Origin: an uncultured Acinetobacter sp. | GTDB lineage: Bacteria > Pseudomonadota > Gammaproteobacteria > Pseudomonadales > Moraxellaceae | Assembly: GCF_947624825.1 (NCBI RefSeq) | Contig: NZ_CANQLZ010000011.1 | Location: 1 to 58,404 of the forward strand | Direction: 5' to 3' | Length of the DNA: 58,404 nucleotides | In this document: positions 16,744 through 24,805 of the stretch, piece by piece | Layout of the letters: each line of letters begins with the position of its first letter | How positions within the stretch are numbered: the first letter of the stretch is position 1 | Made by a program: the position numbers and the translations under genes | The notes under the pieces: model-generated | Told to the model about the DNA's origin: nothing | Database searches by the model: none | Seen by the model: the letters and a program-made list of their open reading frames with translations, nothing else

Positions 16744-16758
16744 CCTTAAAATTTAAGG
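16744..16758. repeat. 15-base palindrome between divergent trhA and the methyltransferase gene
   Basis: CCTTAAA and TTTAAGG flank a single central base. It sits in the short divergent promoter gap and could be an operator for either gene. Confidence 0.4.
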
Positions 16759-16780
16759 GTCATTTTTTTAGGTTTTGCCC

Positions 16781-17980
16781 ATGTCGTCTGTCCAACCCGA
16801 ACAGCAGTTCATTCACGCTTGTCTGCAAGCCATTACACAACAGCAGCTTGAGCGTATTATTTTGAGTCAATATCAAGGTGCATCTGAAAACTTAGAAAAA
16901 ATGACTTTGCGCTTGATTGAACTGCACAATGGCACGCATTTGAGTTGCTTGTATCGTTACAAAACTCAAGATGTCACCAAGAACTATACGCTTGATCAAG
17001 CCGAGCAGCTGTTAAATGATTTGGTGAACGATGTAAAGCAAGCCAATTTATTTACCCACGCGGGCGAAACGCAGCTGAAGAAAAATAAGAAAAAAGCCAT
17101 TTTAACCCAAAGTAAAGCCAAACCCGTGCTCAAAGCCCAAGCACAAGGCCATGACCGTACTAAACACCGTTTTGTAGATCAAGACAGTGTGTTTTTGCAG
17201 CATTTGGGCATTACCGATGCCAAAGAACAAGTCATTCCAAGCATGGCGCGTAAATGGAAACAAATTAATAAATTTGTAGAAATTTTTGCAGGGGCACTTG
17301 AACATATTGATACCACGCAAGCCTTACATGTGGTGGATTTTGGCGCAGGCAAGGGCTATTTAACCACCGCTTTATATGACTATACAGCCAAGCATTTTCA
17401 AACACCTGTGGTCACGGGGGTGGAGCTGAATCCAAAAATGGTCGAGTTTTGCCAAAATGTGGCGACTCAATCTGGTTTTAGCCAACTGGGCTTTTTCCAA
17501 GGTGATGTACGTACCTACGCGCCTGAAAAACTTGATGTCATGATTGCTTTGCATGCTTGTGATGTTGCTACTGACTTTGCCATTCACAGCGGTATTCGTT
17601 TAGGTGCCAAAGTGATTATGTGCGCGCCGTGTTGCCATAAAGAATTACGTCCGCAATTGCAAAGTCCTCAAGTTTTACAACCGATGTTGCAATTTGGCAT
17701 TCATGCTGGTCAACAAGCCGAAATGCTCACCGATACCATTCGTGCTTTATTGCTCAAAGCCTATGGTTATGAAACTAAAGTGTTTGAATTTGTAGCACTG
17801 GAACACACCAGCAAAAACAAGATGATTTTAGCCACCAAGCGTCAAGATTTTGACCAGCCTGATCAAGAGGTTTTGGCACAAATTAAAGCGCTTAAAACCA
17901 TGTATGGTATTCACAAACATTCCCTAGAATTGCTGCTCAATGATCAATGGGATCAGCAAGATCTTGGGCAAAAATGCTAA
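16781..17980 (+). CDS. Class I SAM-dependent methyltransferase (Methyltransf_32-like)
   Basis: A 399-residue protein with a helical N-terminal region (about 1-120, Gln- and Lys-rich) and a Rossmann methyltransferase domain (about 125-380). Motif I is VVDFGAGKGYLT near residue 190, followed by GVELNP, the MIALHACDVATD strand and a CAPCCHKEL segment. The cysteine pair and His resemble the Methyltransf_32 family, whose substrates, probably RNA, are poorly known. The ATG at 16781 has an AGG ribosome site. The acetyltransferase starts ten bases after it, likely in one unit. Confidence 0.8.
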   Translation: MSSVQPEQQFIHACLQAITQQQLERIILSQYQGASENLEKMTLRLIELHNGTHLSCLYRYKTQDVTKNYTLDQAEQLLNDLVNDVKQANLFTHAGETQLKKNKKKAILTQSKAKPVLKAQAQGHDRTKHRFVDQDSVFLQHLGITDAKEQVIPSMARKWKQINKFVEIFAGALEHIDTTQALHVVDFGAGKGYLTTALYDYTAKHFQTPVVTGVELNPKMVEFCQNVATQSGFSQLGFFQGDVRTYAPEKLDVMIALHACDVATDFAIHSGIRLGAKVIMCAPCCHKELRPQLQSPQVLQPMLQFGIHAGQQAEMLTDTIRALLLKAYGYETKVFEFVALEHTSKNKMILATKRQDFDQPDQEVLAQIKALKTMYGIHKHSLELLLNDQWDQQDLGQKC

Positions 17981-17990
17981 GGTAAATTTT

Positions 17991-18404
17991 ATGAAGATTG
18001 TTGTCGGTACATGGCAAGAGTTAGCAGCTGCTGCCAAAGGTATTCGTGAGCAGGTGTTTATTCAAGAGCAAAACATTGCCGAAATTGATGAATGGGATGA
18101 TCTAGATGCCATAGCGGTTCATTTCGTGGTGTATCAACAACAGCAGGCGCTTGCCACAGCACGTTTACTTGCCAATGACAGTATTGGGCGTGTTGCAGTG
18201 CTGAAAGCTGCGCGTGGGCAGGGTTTAGGTGAGGCATTAATGTGTTTTGTTATAGACTATGCACAACAGCAAGGTCGGCCATCTGTACATTTATCTGCAC
18301 AAGTGCATGCTGTGGCTTTTTATCAGCGTTTAGGGTTTGAAGTTAAAGGCGAGCCGTATCTAGATTGCAATATTCCACATATACACATGCAATTGGTTTT
18401 TTAA
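17991..18404 (+). CDS. GNAT-family N-acetyltransferase
   Basis: This 137-residue protein is a single GNAT domain. The VFIQEQNIAEIDEWDDLD opening resembles the ElaA/YjcF type, IGRVAVLKAARGQGLGEALM holds the acetyl-CoA pyrophosphate loop (RGQGLG), and AFYQRLGFEVKGEPYLD closes the fold. The ATG at 17991 follows an AAGG ribosome site; the frame reading from inside the methyltransferase gene is unlikely. The acetylated substrate is unknown. A terminator follows directly. Confidence 0.85.
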   Translation: MKIVVGTWQELAAAAKGIREQVFIQEQNIAEIDEWDDLDAIAVHFVVYQQQQALATARLLANDSIGRVAVLKAARGQGLGEALMCFVIDYAQQQGRPSVHLSAQVHAVAFYQRLGFEVKGEPYLDCNIPHIHMQLVF

Positions 18405-18405
18405 A

Positions 18406-18437
18406 CAAAAAAGGCAAACCAGAAGGTTTGCCTTTTA
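18406..18437. terminator. Bidirectional intrinsic terminator
   Basis: An A run, GGCAAACC, a short loop, GGTTTGCC and a T run lie between convergent genes. Confidence 0.87.
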
Positions 18438-18447
18438 AATGCTTGAA

Positions 18448-18750
18448 TTAATGCTCGTGACTGCCATCACTTGGGTGCATGTTGGCATGTTCTTCAGCGC
18501 TCATGCCATGTGCTTCAGCAGTGTCTGTATGCGCATGTTCAGTAGGCTGTTCGCTGTCTGATTTCATGGTTGGCGCATTTTTAAAGGCATGCTGCTGTTG
18601 GGCCTGTTGTTTGTGTTGTTGACTTGGCATGTAGTCAGGGTCATTTTCCATGGCTAAATAGAAAATGCCTAAAAATATGATACTTAAAATAAAGGCAACA
18701 ATGAGAGCTTTCCAGCCCCAAAAGGTTTTTTCTGGAGGAGTTTCATGCAT
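18448..18750 (-). CDS. Small membrane protein with a His-rich tail
   Basis: I do not recognise this 100-residue protein. A short N-terminal segment is followed by one membrane span (about 14-34, LIVAFILSIIFLGIFYLAM). The rest is a soluble, Gln- and His-rich tail: HKQQAQQQH, EHAHTDTAEAH, EEHANMH and a terminal DGSHEH. Such a tail could bind nickel, copper or zinc. The ATG at 18750 is taken as start; an in-frame TTG at 18768 is possible. It lies downstream of the AraC-type regulator but a minus-strand terminator separates them. Confidence 0.7.
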   Translation of the reverse strand: MHETPPEKTFWGWKALIVAFILSIIFLGIFYLAMENDPDYMPSQQHKQQAQQQHAFKNAPTMKSDSEQPTEHAHTDTAEAHGMSAEEHANMHPSDGSHEH

Positions 18751-18823
18751 AGCGGCACTACCCAACAAGGAGAAGAAAACAAGATGTATGTTACTTTATA
18801 ACATAAAATTTGGCAAAAAGTGC

Positions 18824-18850
18824 AAAAAAACCCAAGCCTAGGCTTGGGTT
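18824..18850 (-). terminator. Intrinsic terminator of the AraC-type regulator gene
   Basis: A perfect palindrome CCCAAGCCTAGGCTTGGG has a T run only when read on the minus strand, so it ends the regulator gene that stops at 18868. Confidence 0.85.
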
Positions 18851-18867
18851 GGCGTGATCTAGATCAA

Positions 18868-19878
18868 TCAATGATAACCATGTAATTGACGATACAAGCC
18901 TGGTGTTACCCCTGTCCACTTTTTAAAGGCACGGTGAAAGGTGCTGGTTTCACTAAAGCCCACTTGTTGTGCTACATCTTCTAAGGTCAGTTTTGGATTG
19001 AGCAACAAATGAATAGCCGCATCACGACGCAAGGCATCTTTTACCCCTTGGTAGCTTTTACCTTCAGCAGCCAAACGACGACGTAGCGTTTGTGGTGAGA
19101 GATATAACATAGATGCTACATCGTTGAGGGTTGGCATTTCTTCACCAATTTGGCTCTTTAACACATCACGAATACGTGAAGTTAAAGAATGGGTGTTTTT
19201 AAACTTCACCAGTAAATCAGCAGGAGCCGTTTTTAAGAAATCTTCTAAACTGTCGCCATCTTGACGAATGGGTAAGTCCAAATAGTCCGCAGCAAAGGTA
19301 ATCTCAGTACGCGTAGCATCAAATTTCATGACCGGTGCAAAGAACAAAGCATCGTATTCATCGGCATGCTGTGGACGTGGATAATTAAAATGCACACGTT
19401 CTAGCGGTAAGCGTCGGTCGATGAGCCATGCTGCTAAACCGTGCCAAATCATCAGCATACTTTCAGTGATGTAATGATCGGGGTCGGCATCTTTTGGCAC
19501 CAATGGCACTAAACGCGCTTCGTGTTTATCACGCTCTAAGCTTACACACCATTCATCACCAAACAGTTTGTAAAATTGGCTAGAAAGCTCAAGTGCATCA
19601 CCTAAGGTTTTGGCATGTACCACCAATTGACACATAATGGCAAAGCTGCCTAAACGACGCACGTCTTGGCTAAAACCGACATGTTCATCTTGGGTGACCA
19701 TCCACAGCATTTTTACAAAACGCGTATATTGCTCGGGTGAAATACGGGCTTTAGGCTGACGTAATAATTCAGCCTCAATTCCCACATGCGATAATAAGGT
19801 GTCCACGTCCATCCCAAGACGTTTGACCCCTGTAAGTGCTGCATTGACAAAGTGGATACTGATGGTATCGCGACTCAT
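18868..19878 (-). CDS. AraC-family transcriptional regulator (ArgR/OruR-like architecture)
   Basis: This 336-residue protein has an N-terminal Arabinose_bd-type sensor domain (about 10-200; KLFGDEWCVSLERDKHEARL is typical) and a C-terminal double helix-turn-helix (about 235-333). The second HTH carries LTLEDVAQQVGFSETSTFHRAFKKWTG, the family signature, and TLRRRLAAEGKSYQ is the linker seen in OruR/MmsR-like members. An upstream in-frame GTG at 19908 is also possible. It is divergent from the CoA-transferase gene and is a natural candidate to control it; this is inference from position. Confidence 0.88.
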   Translation of the reverse strand: MSRDTISIHFVNAALTGVKRLGMDVDTLLSHVGIEAELLRQPKARISPEQYTRFVKMLWMVTQDEHVGFSQDVRRLGSFAIMCQLVVHAKTLGDALELSSQFYKLFGDEWCVSLERDKHEARLVPLVPKDADPDHYITESMLMIWHGLAAWLIDRRLPLERVHFNYPRPQHADEYDALFFAPVMKFDATRTEITFAADYLDLPIRQDGDSLEDFLKTAPADLLVKFKNTHSLTSRIRDVLKSQIGEEMPTLNDVASMLYLSPQTLRRRLAAEGKSYQGVKDALRRDAAIHLLLNPKLTLEDVAQQVGFSETSTFHRAFKKWTGVTPGLYRQLHGYH

Positions 19879-20058
19879 GTTAAATTCTTCAGTCTCTCTT
19901 GTATTCACTTACCGTTGACCTAATGATGCTTAATCTCAATAGTCTACATGGTAAATTGCCGAAATGATCAAGGTAAATGGCTGAACATGACATTGTGTTG
20001 CGTGCTTTTTTTGCCTATGATGCATAAAAATAACTCAAAATAAGAGCAAAACAACATT

Positions 20059-21192
20059 ATGTCGACCTTATTGCATCAACTTAAAGTGCTTGATTTTTCG
20101 ACCCTGTTACCCGGGCCTTTTGCCAGTTTATATTTAGCCGATTTAGGCGCCCAAGTGGTGCATATAGAATCACCAACACGAACCGATTTAATGCGGGTAT
20201 TACCGCCTTTTGCTGATGGTCAAGCCACGGCACATCGTTATTTAAACCGCAATAAACAATCCATCAGTTTAGATTTAAAAGATCCGGCCAATATTGCCAT
20301 GATCAAAGCACGTATTTGCGAATACGATATTGTGATTGAGCAATTTCGCCCTGGGGTGATGCAGCGTTTGGGCTTAGATTATGCTACTTTGAGCCAAATT
20401 AACCCCCAATTAATTTATTGTTCTATTACCGGTTATGGGCAAACAGGCGCTTACCAAGATAAAGCCGGACATGACATTAATTATGTATCGCTGTCTGGAA
20501 TTATGGGACATTCAGGACGTAAAAATCATCTACCTCCGGCCTTAGGCATTCAAATGGCTGATGTGGCAGGTGGTTCTTTTCATGCGGTGATGGGCATTTT
20601 AGCTGCCGTGATTGAGCGTTATAGCAGTGGTTTGGGTCAACATATTGATATTTCTATGACCGATTGCGTGGTGAGTTTAAATACCATGAATGCTGCCAGT
20701 GTATTGGCAGGAAATACCAAAGTTGAACCTGAAACAGGTGCATTAAATGGGGGTTCATTTTATGATTATTATCAAACCAAAGATCAGCGTTACTTGGCGA
20801 TTGGTGGCATTGAAGATAAATTTATCCGTGGTTTAGCCCAAATTTTAGACTTACCCGATTTAACCGAAGGCAACAAAAGCTTTGATCAACTCGATGCAGC
20901 TGTTGTAAAACCCTTGATTCAAGAAAAAATTGTGCAAAAAACCTTAGCCGAATGGCAAGCTATTTTTACTGAGCATGATGTATGTGTTGAAGCAGTGCTG
21001 AGTTTAGATGAAGCATTATATTCAGATTTAGCCCGCGAGCGAGGATGGGTGGTGAATGTACCTTTAGTGCAAGACGCCAAGCAAACCCAAGCACAATTGG
21101 GTTGTCCAATTCAATTTTCACGCTCTAAAAAGCGTTATGATTTTGTAGGTCAAGCTTTAAATGCAGGGCAGTGGCCAGATCATCTTGATTAA
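20059..21192 (+). CDS. Class III (CaiB/BaiF) CoA-transferase, alpha-methylacyl-CoA racemase-like
   Basis: This 377-residue protein matches the family III CoA-transferases: the start LKVLDFSTLLPGPFASLYLADLGAQVVHIE, then LNRNKQSISLDLK, the EQFRPGVMQRLGLDY segment, and GYGQTGAYQDKAGHDINY. In the last the Asp following GH aligns with the catalytic position. The length and the DISMTDCVVSL segment are closest to alpha-methylacyl-CoA racemases, which epimerise branched acyl-CoA, but CoA transfer is not excluded. The divergent AraC-type regulator may respond to a pathway compound. Confidence 0.85.
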   Translation: MSTLLHQLKVLDFSTLLPGPFASLYLADLGAQVVHIESPTRTDLMRVLPPFADGQATAHRYLNRNKQSISLDLKDPANIAMIKARICEYDIVIEQFRPGVMQRLGLDYATLSQINPQLIYCSITGYGQTGAYQDKAGHDINYVSLSGIMGHSGRKNHLPPALGIQMADVAGGSFHAVMGILAAVIERYSSGLGQHIDISMTDCVVSLNTMNAASVLAGNTKVEPETGALNGGSFYDYYQTKDQRYLAIGGIEDKFIRGLAQILDLPDLTEGNKSFDQLDAAVVKPLIQEKIVQKTLAEWQAIFTEHDVCVEAVLSLDEALYSDLARERGWVVNVPLVQDAKQTQAQLGCPIQFSRSKKRYDFVGQALNAGQWPDHLD

Positions 21193-21371
21193 AGCCTTTA
21201 ATTGCTTATTCTTTTTTGTGCTAAGTGTATTCTTAAAATGTAAATAATATGAAAAAGTAGGATAAATGGCCACAATTGCCTGTTATCAGTGAATATGATG
21301 CAGGCTTATCAATAAAACCGCTATGAAATATGTAAAAAACGCATTTTCTTGATAGATCAAAAATCGTTATT

Positions 21372-21409
21372 CTGTACGCCGTTATAATAGAAACTACTAG
21401 CTGTACGCC
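21372..21409 (+). promoter_or_regulatory. cysI promoter region with a repeated 9-base motif
   Basis: A perfect TATAAT at 21383-21388 lies 21 bases before the cysI ATG; the bases at the -35 position are poor, as expected for an activator-dependent promoter. The 9-mer CTGTACGCC occurs twice, at 21372-21380 just upstream of the -10 and at 21401-21409 touching the ATG. No Shine-Dalgarno sequence is present. Confidence 0.5.
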
Positions 21410-23053
21410 ATGTATTTATATACTGATTTTGATCAGCAACTGATTAATGAACGTGTTGCACAGTTCCGTGACCAAACGGAACGTTATTTAGCCGGAAAAC
21501 TCACCGAAGACGAATATCGTCCACTTCGTTTACAAAATGGTTTGTATGTACAACGTTATGCGCCCATGTTGCGTGTGGCTGTACCTTACGGCTTAATGAA
21601 TGCTCAGCAATTACGTAAAATTGCGCAACTTGCCACCGAATACGACCGTGGTTATGCACACGTTTCAACGCGTCAAAACTTCCAGTTCAACTGGCCTGCG
21701 CTAGAAAATGTACCAGATATGTTGCAAGAATTGGCAGCTGTGCAAATGCATGCCATTCAAACTTCAGGTAACTGTATTCGTAATACCACCACCGACCAAT
21801 ATGCAGGTGTTGTGGCAGGCGAAATTGCTGACCCACGTCCAACCTGTGAATTGATTCGTCAATGGTCAACGTTCCATCCTGAATTTGCTTTCTTACCACG
21901 TAAATTTAAGATTGCCGTATCTGCTTTGGAAGAAATTGACCGCGCGGCAACTTCGTTCCATGATGTGGGTGTATATATTGTTAAAAACCAACAAGGCGAA
22001 ATCGGCTACAAAATTAAAGTCGGTGGCGGTTTAGGTCGTACCCCAATTATGGGAAGCTTCATTCGTGACTTCTTGCCACGTGAAGATTTAATTGCTTATT
22101 TAGAAGCAATTTTACGTGTCTATAACTTACATGGTCGCCGTGATAACAAGTACAAAGCACGTATTAAAATTTTAGTGAAGGCACTCACGCCTGAAGTATT
22201 TGCACAAAAAGTAGAAGCTGAATTTGCACATACCATTAAAACCTTAAAAGTGGATGCAGAAACTTTGGCAAAAATGGATGAGAACTTCACGCCATTTGCT
22301 TACCAAGATTATCAAGATCAAGATTTCACTGAACTCTTTGCTCAGCATCCAAAATTCAAACATTGGTTTAACATCAACACCCACGCCCATAAAGTCAAAG
22401 GCTATCGTATTGTGACGATTTCTTTGAAACGTACAGGCGTAGCACCGGGTGATGTGACTTCTGAAGAGATGAACCTGATTGCTGATCTTGCCGATCAATA
22501 TACTTTTGGTGAGTTACGTACCACACATGAGCAAAACATTGCCCTTGTCGATGTACCGCAAAAAGATTTATTTGCCCTGTGGCAAGCACTGGATCAAGCC
22601 AATCTTGCCCGTGCACATATTGGTTTCTTAACCGATATTATCTGTTGCCCAGGTGGTGATTTCTGTTCATTGGCAAATGCAAAATCAATTCCAATTTCAG
22701 AAGCGATTTCACGCCGTTTTGATGACTTAGACACCATTTACAACCTAGGTAAATTAGATTTGAATATCTCAGGCTGTATGAATGCCTGTGGTCACCATCA
22801 CGTGGGTAACATTGGTATTTTAGGCGTAGATAAAAAAGGCGCTGAGTTCTATCAAATTACTTTAGGTGGTAATGCTGACCATGATGCTTCAATTGGTGAC
22901 ATCTTAGGACCATCATTTGCAGCCGATGTTGTACCTGATATTGTTGAAGAAATCTTAAATACCTATCTTGATTTACGTGAAGAAGGCGAAGATTTTGTCG
23001 ATACTTATCGCCGTGTAGGCATCAAACCATTTAAGGAGCGTGCATATGCTTAA
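21410..23053 (+). CDS. cysI: Nitrite/sulfite reductase hemoprotein (assimilatory sulfite reductase)
   Basis: This 547-residue protein reduces sulfite to sulfide with six electrons using siroheme coupled to a 4Fe-4S cluster. The two symmetric ferredoxin-like halves and siroheme segments are visible (STRQNFQFNW, CIRNTTTDQYAG near residue 120-130, then FGELRTTHEQNIAL). The cluster cysteines are in CCPGGDFC and SGCMNACGHHH, about 40 residues apart, as required. The next gene overlaps its end and encodes the DUF934 partner, a pairing common in Pseudomonas-type sulfur assimilation. Nitrite as substrate is less likely because no nitrate genes are nearby. Confidence 0.93.
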   Translation: MYLYTDFDQQLINERVAQFRDQTERYLAGKLTEDEYRPLRLQNGLYVQRYAPMLRVAVPYGLMNAQQLRKIAQLATEYDRGYAHVSTRQNFQFNWPALENVPDMLQELAAVQMHAIQTSGNCIRNTTTDQYAGVVAGEIADPRPTCELIRQWSTFHPEFAFLPRKFKIAVSALEEIDRAATSFHDVGVYIVKNQQGEIGYKIKVGGGLGRTPIMGSFIRDFLPREDLIAYLEAILRVYNLHGRRDNKYKARIKILVKALTPEVFAQKVEAEFAHTIKTLKVDAETLAKMDENFTPFAYQDYQDQDFTELFAQHPKFKHWFNINTHAHKVKGYRIVTISLKRTGVAPGDVTSEEMNLIADLADQYTFGELRTTHEQNIALVDVPQKDLFALWQALDQANLARAHIGFLTDIICCPGGDFCSLANAKSIPISEAISRRFDDLDTIYNLGKLDLNISGCMNACGHHHVGNIGILGVDKKGAEFYQITLGGNADHDASIGDILGPSFAADVVPDIVEEILNTYLDLREEGEDFVDTYRRVGIKPFKERAYA

Positions 23054-23531
23054 CACCGCACTACCAGTGCTCGCAAAAGATGGCACTGTTGCAGACAATA
23101 CTTATCAATTGATCGGTGAAGATGCTGTATTACCACAAGGTGATGTGGTTTTAACGGTTGAGCAGCTTGATCAAATTGCCCATGTTTTAGGTAAAAAAGC
23201 CCTGTACTTAACGGTAGATGCATCACCTGAAGAACATCAATTTCCTCTTGATCAATTAGATGCGATCTTTATTGAATTTGCAGGTTTTAACGATGGTCGT
23301 GGTTATTCATTTGCAGCATTGTTGCGTCGCCAAGGTTTTGAAGGCGAACTGCGTGCGACAGGTGATGTCTTTAAAGACGTTTTAAATTATATGAAACGTT
23401 CAGGCTTTGACACTTTTGTAGTTAAAGAGGGTAAAGACATTGCAGAAGCGGCCAAAGGTTTAGGCGATTTTACCCAACCTTACCAAGCGTCAACAGCTGT
23501 GCCAAAACCAAATTATCAAACCGGTGCTTAA
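23046..23531 (+). CDS. DUF934 protein, sulfite reductase partner
   Basis: A 161-residue soluble protein of the DUF934 family, recognised by the closing region IEFAGFNDGRGYSFAALLRRQGFEGELRATGDVFKDVL and the adjoining YMKRSGFDTFVV. It is nearly always encoded directly after the cysI-type reductase and is thought to assist it; its exact function is unproven. The ATG at 23046 has a good AAGGAG ribosome site inside the cysI end and overlaps cysI by eight bases, which implies translational coupling. A terminator follows. Confidence 0.88.
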   Translation: MLNTALPVLAKDGTVADNTYQLIGEDAVLPQGDVVLTVEQLDQIAHVLGKKALYLTVDASPEEHQFPLDQLDAIFIEFAGFNDGRGYSFAALLRRQGFEGELRATGDVFKDVLNYMKRSGFDTFVVKEGKDIAEAAKGLGDFTQPYQASTAVPKPNYQTGA

Positions 23532-23545
23532 TCGAAGCACACATC

Positions 23546-23571
23546 AAAGCCGCGCTCGCGCGGCTTTTTTT
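23546..23571 (+). terminator. Intrinsic terminator of the cysI unit
   Basis: AAGCCGCGC, a short loop, GCGCGGCTT and a T run form a very GC-rich hairpin 15 bases after the DUF934 stop. Confidence 0.92.
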
Positions 23572-23582
23572 ATAAGGAATGT

Positions 23583-23936
23583 ATGATGCAGTGGTTGAGC
23601 AAAATCAATCCGGGTGTCTATTGGCTGTTATTGGCAATTTTAGCGGATGTGTTGTCAACTTTTTACTCAGCCAAAGCCAATGGCTTGGTGCATAAGTCCG
23701 ATCAAGCCATCGCTTTGGTGTTGTATTTAGGCTCTTTTGCCTGTGCTGCCATTGCACTTAAATATATGCAAGCAGGGATTTTATATGTTCTGTGGTCGGG
23801 GATTGGGGTCATTGCAACCGCTTTATTGGCCAAGGCATATTTAGGGCAACATATAGATGTGGCAGGGTGGCTAGGCATTGGCTTAATTAGCCTAGGTTTG
23901 GTGGTTATTACCCAATTTTCTAATATTGAGGTTTAA
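23583..23936 (+). CDS. Small multidrug resistance (SMR) family transporter with Asp at the Glu14 position
   Basis: A 117-residue protein with four membrane spans. Alignment by eye to EmrE is clear: NPGVYWLLLAILADVLSTFY (span 1), YVLWSGIGVIATALLAKAYLGQHID (span 3, with the conserved Trp-Ser-Gly), and a Gly-rich span 4. The invariant span-1 Glu that binds both proton and drug is replaced by Asp (D22). SMR proteins are dual-topology dimers that export cationic compounds or guanidinium-type metabolites. This is not the AbeS sequence I know from A. baumannii. An AAGGA site precedes two adjacent ATGs; the stop overlaps the convergent pseudopilin gene by four bases. Confidence 0.85.
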   Translation: MMQWLSKINPGVYWLLLAILADVLSTFYSAKANGLVHKSDQAIALVLYLGSFACAAIALKYMQAGILYVLWSGIGVIATALLAKAYLGQHIDVAGWLGIGLISLGLVVITQFSNIEV

Positions 23937-24451
23937 GAGCATTTTTGGGTCTGATCAATACGGCTATGTCCCATATGGCTGACCACAATACTATAGCTAA
24001 ACTGTGCATCTTGAGCGCAATAACTAAAGGTACCATTTGAACCAAGGGGCAAGCCGGTACGTGGTAAAAAACTTAAATTATCATGGTTTAGACTACCCCA
24101 AGACAATTGCCCGTACTTTAGATTGAGTGCTTCACCCAATACTAAAGTTTCATCATTGTCTCTTTGCCGATTTTTATTGATGTCCACAAACACAATAAAG
24201 CCTTGTGTCCAACGTTCATTGCCACATAGTTTGCCATCGTCACTATTACACAGCACCACATGATTGGCTTGAGTCATGGCATGTTGACGTGCCAATTGTA
24301 AGGCGCGTTGGATTTTCAATTGTGAGCCCTCGACCTCTTTTTGAATGAGGTCGCGTTTGAAGCTTGGAATAGCCACAGCAGCTAAAATTGCAATCACAAC
24401 AATGGTCACTAAGCATTCTACTAAGGTAAAGCCACGATAGAGGTTAAGCAT
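23933..24451 (-). CDS. fimT: Orphan FimT/GspH-like type IV minor pseudopilin
   Basis: A 172-residue prepilin. The leader peptide is very short, cleaved after the Gly in RG^FTLVEC, leaving the Phe that is N-methylated and the conserved Glu at mature position 5. The hydrophobic helix VTIVVIAILAAVAIPSF follows. The globular part has the GspH/FimT pattern (RALQLARQHAM, the CGNERWTQGFIVFVD strand) and a C-terminal cysteine pair. FimT-type proteins prime pilus assembly and in Acinetobacter and others bind DNA during uptake. No other pilin gene adjoins it. Confidence 0.88.
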   Translation of the reverse strand: MLNLYRGFTLVECLVTIVVIAILAAVAIPSFKRDLIQKEVEGSQLKIQRALQLARQHAMTQANHVVLCNSDDGKLCGNERWTQGFIVFVDINKNRQRDNDETLVLGEALNLKYGQLSWGSLNHDNLSFLPRTGLPLGSNGTFSYCAQDAQFSYSIVVSHMGHSRIDQTQKCS

Positions 24452-24672
24452 GCGCTAACTCCTTATGTTTAGATGGGCTTTAAACGTCTTGGCATAAGAT
24501 TAGAGCTGATTTGAGATGTAATAAGATGACTTATGCATTTTAAAGCTGTTAGACTCCATTCAAGCCAAAAATAAGCTATTCATAAAGACCTGTTCATCGA
24601 AAAATTACCGAATTACAACGGAATTTGTAAGTAATTTTGTCAATAATTTTCTTGATTAAAATTATCAAGCAC

Positions 24673-24701
24673 TTGGAAAATAAAAGAAGTGTTTGTATGA
24701 T
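24673..24701 (+). promoter_or_regulatory. Candidate sigma-70 promoter of ompA
   Basis: TTGGAA, a 17-base spacer and TATGAT give a good housekeeping promoter, predicting a leader of about 100 bases before the ompA ATG. A weaker TTGTCA lies further upstream. The gap 24452-24805 holds no other gene. Confidence 0.5.
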
Positions 24702-24727
24702 GGCGTGTGAATAGCTTAAAAATAACA

Positions 24728-24752
24728 CTGGGGTAATAAAAGCCTATCCCAG
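24728..24752 (+). promoter_or_regulatory. Stem-loop in the ompA mRNA leader
   Basis: Arms CTGGGGTA and TATCCCAG pair over eight positions (one G-U) around a nine-base loop, about 20 bases after the predicted start point. In E. coli, ompA mRNA is stabilised by 5' stem-loops; the same role is inferred here. Confidence 0.45.
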
Positions 24753-24805
24753 GGGTGAATATGCCCAAGCTTGAACAACAATTTATATCTCTGGAGGAGA
24801 AATCC

